This document shows positions 63,599 to 64,000 of a stretch of 64,000 bases of DNA, one piece after another. Origin of the DNA: Metabacillus sp. B2-18 (GTDB lineage: Bacteria; Bacillota; Bacilli; Bacillales; Bacillaceae). The stretch is taken from the NCBI RefSeq assembly GCF_021117275.1, contig NZ_CP088245.1, positions 4,528,001 to 4,592,000 on the forward strand, written 5' to 3'. The position numbers were made by a program, and so were the translations under genes. Numbering within the stretch: the stretch's first letter is position 1; each line of letters starts with the position of its first letter. The notes beneath the pieces were generated by a model. The model was not told where the DNA came from. It was given only the letters and a program-made list of their open reading frames with translations, and did not search any database.

Positions 63599-63833
63599 GG
63601 GGACAGGCACCTTGTCCCGGTTCTTTGGTGGTGGGACAGAGGGACAGGTACCCTGTCCCAATTCTTTGGAAAAAAGAACAATCATCGGCACTTAAAAACA
63701 AAAAAGCCCACACGAGATCTCTCTCGCATGAGCTTTCTGCAACACCATATTATATTATGTAAAACAGGAGTGGGACGAGGTGCCTGTCCCCACGTCCCAT
63801 CTAAATACGAAAGTGGGACAGGGAACCTGTCCC
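63599..63833. repeat. Cluster of four dispersed GGGACA palindromic repeats
   Basis: Copies at 63599-63618 (GGGGACAGGCACCTTGTCCC), 63641-63659 (GGGACAGGTACCCTGTCCC), 63772-63791 (GGGACGAGGTGCCTGTCCCC) and 63815-63833 (GGGACAGGGAACCTGTCCC). Between them is a hairpin at 63700-63740 (AAAAAGCCCACACGAGA...GAGCTTTC). No gene in 63498-63844. Confidence 0.85.
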
Positions 63834-63844
63834 TACCGCAACCT

Positions 63845-64000
63845 CTAATGCAACCCGCCAACCTTAAACATCTCCCGCAGCACCAACGCCACTGCTCCTA
63901 ATACCATTCCTTTTTTACCTAACTCTGAACAAACAATTGAGACTTCTTCCTTCGAGCTTCTAATGGTGTATTTTTGGACCATATCTCTTACACGAGATAG
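63845..64000 (-). CDS. ROK-family protein, 3' end only (runs off the window)
   Basis: The last 51 codons of a minus-strand gene entering from the right. The end, SELGKKGMVLGAVALVLREM, resembles the C-terminus of ROK-family repressors and sugar kinases (typical ending: LG.KA.V.GAA.LVL...F). ROK proteins are XylR/NagC-type regulators or glucokinases; from this piece I cannot tell which. It ends with GGLH and a TAG, 12 bp from a GGGACA palindrome. Confidence 0.6.
   Translation of the reverse strand, partial: LSRVRDMVQKYTIRSSKEEVSIVCSELGKKGMVLGAVALVLREMFKVGGLH

Overview
The window comes from a low-GC, Gram-positive, spore-forming member of the Bacillaceae. Pointers are AGGAGG-type ribosome binding sites with frequent GTG/TTG starts, a ComX/ComP/ComA quorum-sensing locus, a Spo0E-like phosphatase, lipoprotein and SipS-type signals, and many Bacillus-style intrinsic terminators and intergenic palindromes. 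I cannot name a species.

Region 1 (1-23.2 kb, with one outlier at 33.5-35.3 kb) is an envelope locus built around one repeated helical domain of about 120-130 residues. It carries the signature (V/I)GKVxG..R...L...Y(V/I)xPAK(I/V)AxERxIYEVS..RL and closely resembles the N-terminal, cell-wall-polymer-binding region of the S-layer protein SbsC. I count ten genes with the domain: one is cut by the window edge, one is broken, and three carry two copies. The domain is joined to different outputs: two Amidase_3 amidases, an L,D-transpeptidase, a 5'-nucleotidase-type phosphoesterase, a CAP domain, a lamin-tail-like domain, a ComEC-like metallo-beta-lactamase, an S-layer-like protein with four near-identical 330-bp repeats, and an unknown C-terminal domain. 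A large subtilase, a lipoprotein and a yknW/yknX-like pair without their ABC partner lie among them.

Region 2 (23.5-33.2 kb) is an unusual single-strand operon: three lidless Hsp70 proteins and a GrpE-like protein, then a membrane pseudokinase with extracytoplasmic NTF2/TcaA-like domains, coupled by an ATGA overlap to a membrane-anchored NagZ-like hexosaminidase. Upstream lies a cyclic-di-GMP-I riboswitch with its own terminator, controlling a 75-residue membrane protein. This operon is my best candidate for an undescribed system.

Region 3 (35-45 kb) holds a chemotaxis receptor, a methyltransferase, a Spo0E-like ORF that runs into intergenic repeats, and an alpha-galactoside operon (LacI regulator, binding protein, two permeases, GH4 alpha-galactosidase). 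Region 4 (45-57 kb) has an IS110-family element, a comX-comP operon with convergent comA, an IS3-family element, signal peptidase I, an M48-ankyrin membrane protease and an IS1182-family element inserted in the loop of a terminator. Region 5 (57-64 kb) is purine-nucleoside salvage: NupC, a TrmB-type regulator, an NCS2 permease, purine nucleoside phosphorylase and an MTA/SAH-type deaminase. Two matching inverted repeats there suggest a shared operator. The window ends in the 3' end of a ROK-family gene.

A palindromic repeat of about 20 bp (GGGACAGG...CCTTGTCCC type) recurs about 20 times, often touching stop codons. All assignments are from reading the sequence and from remembered family features; no database search was possible.
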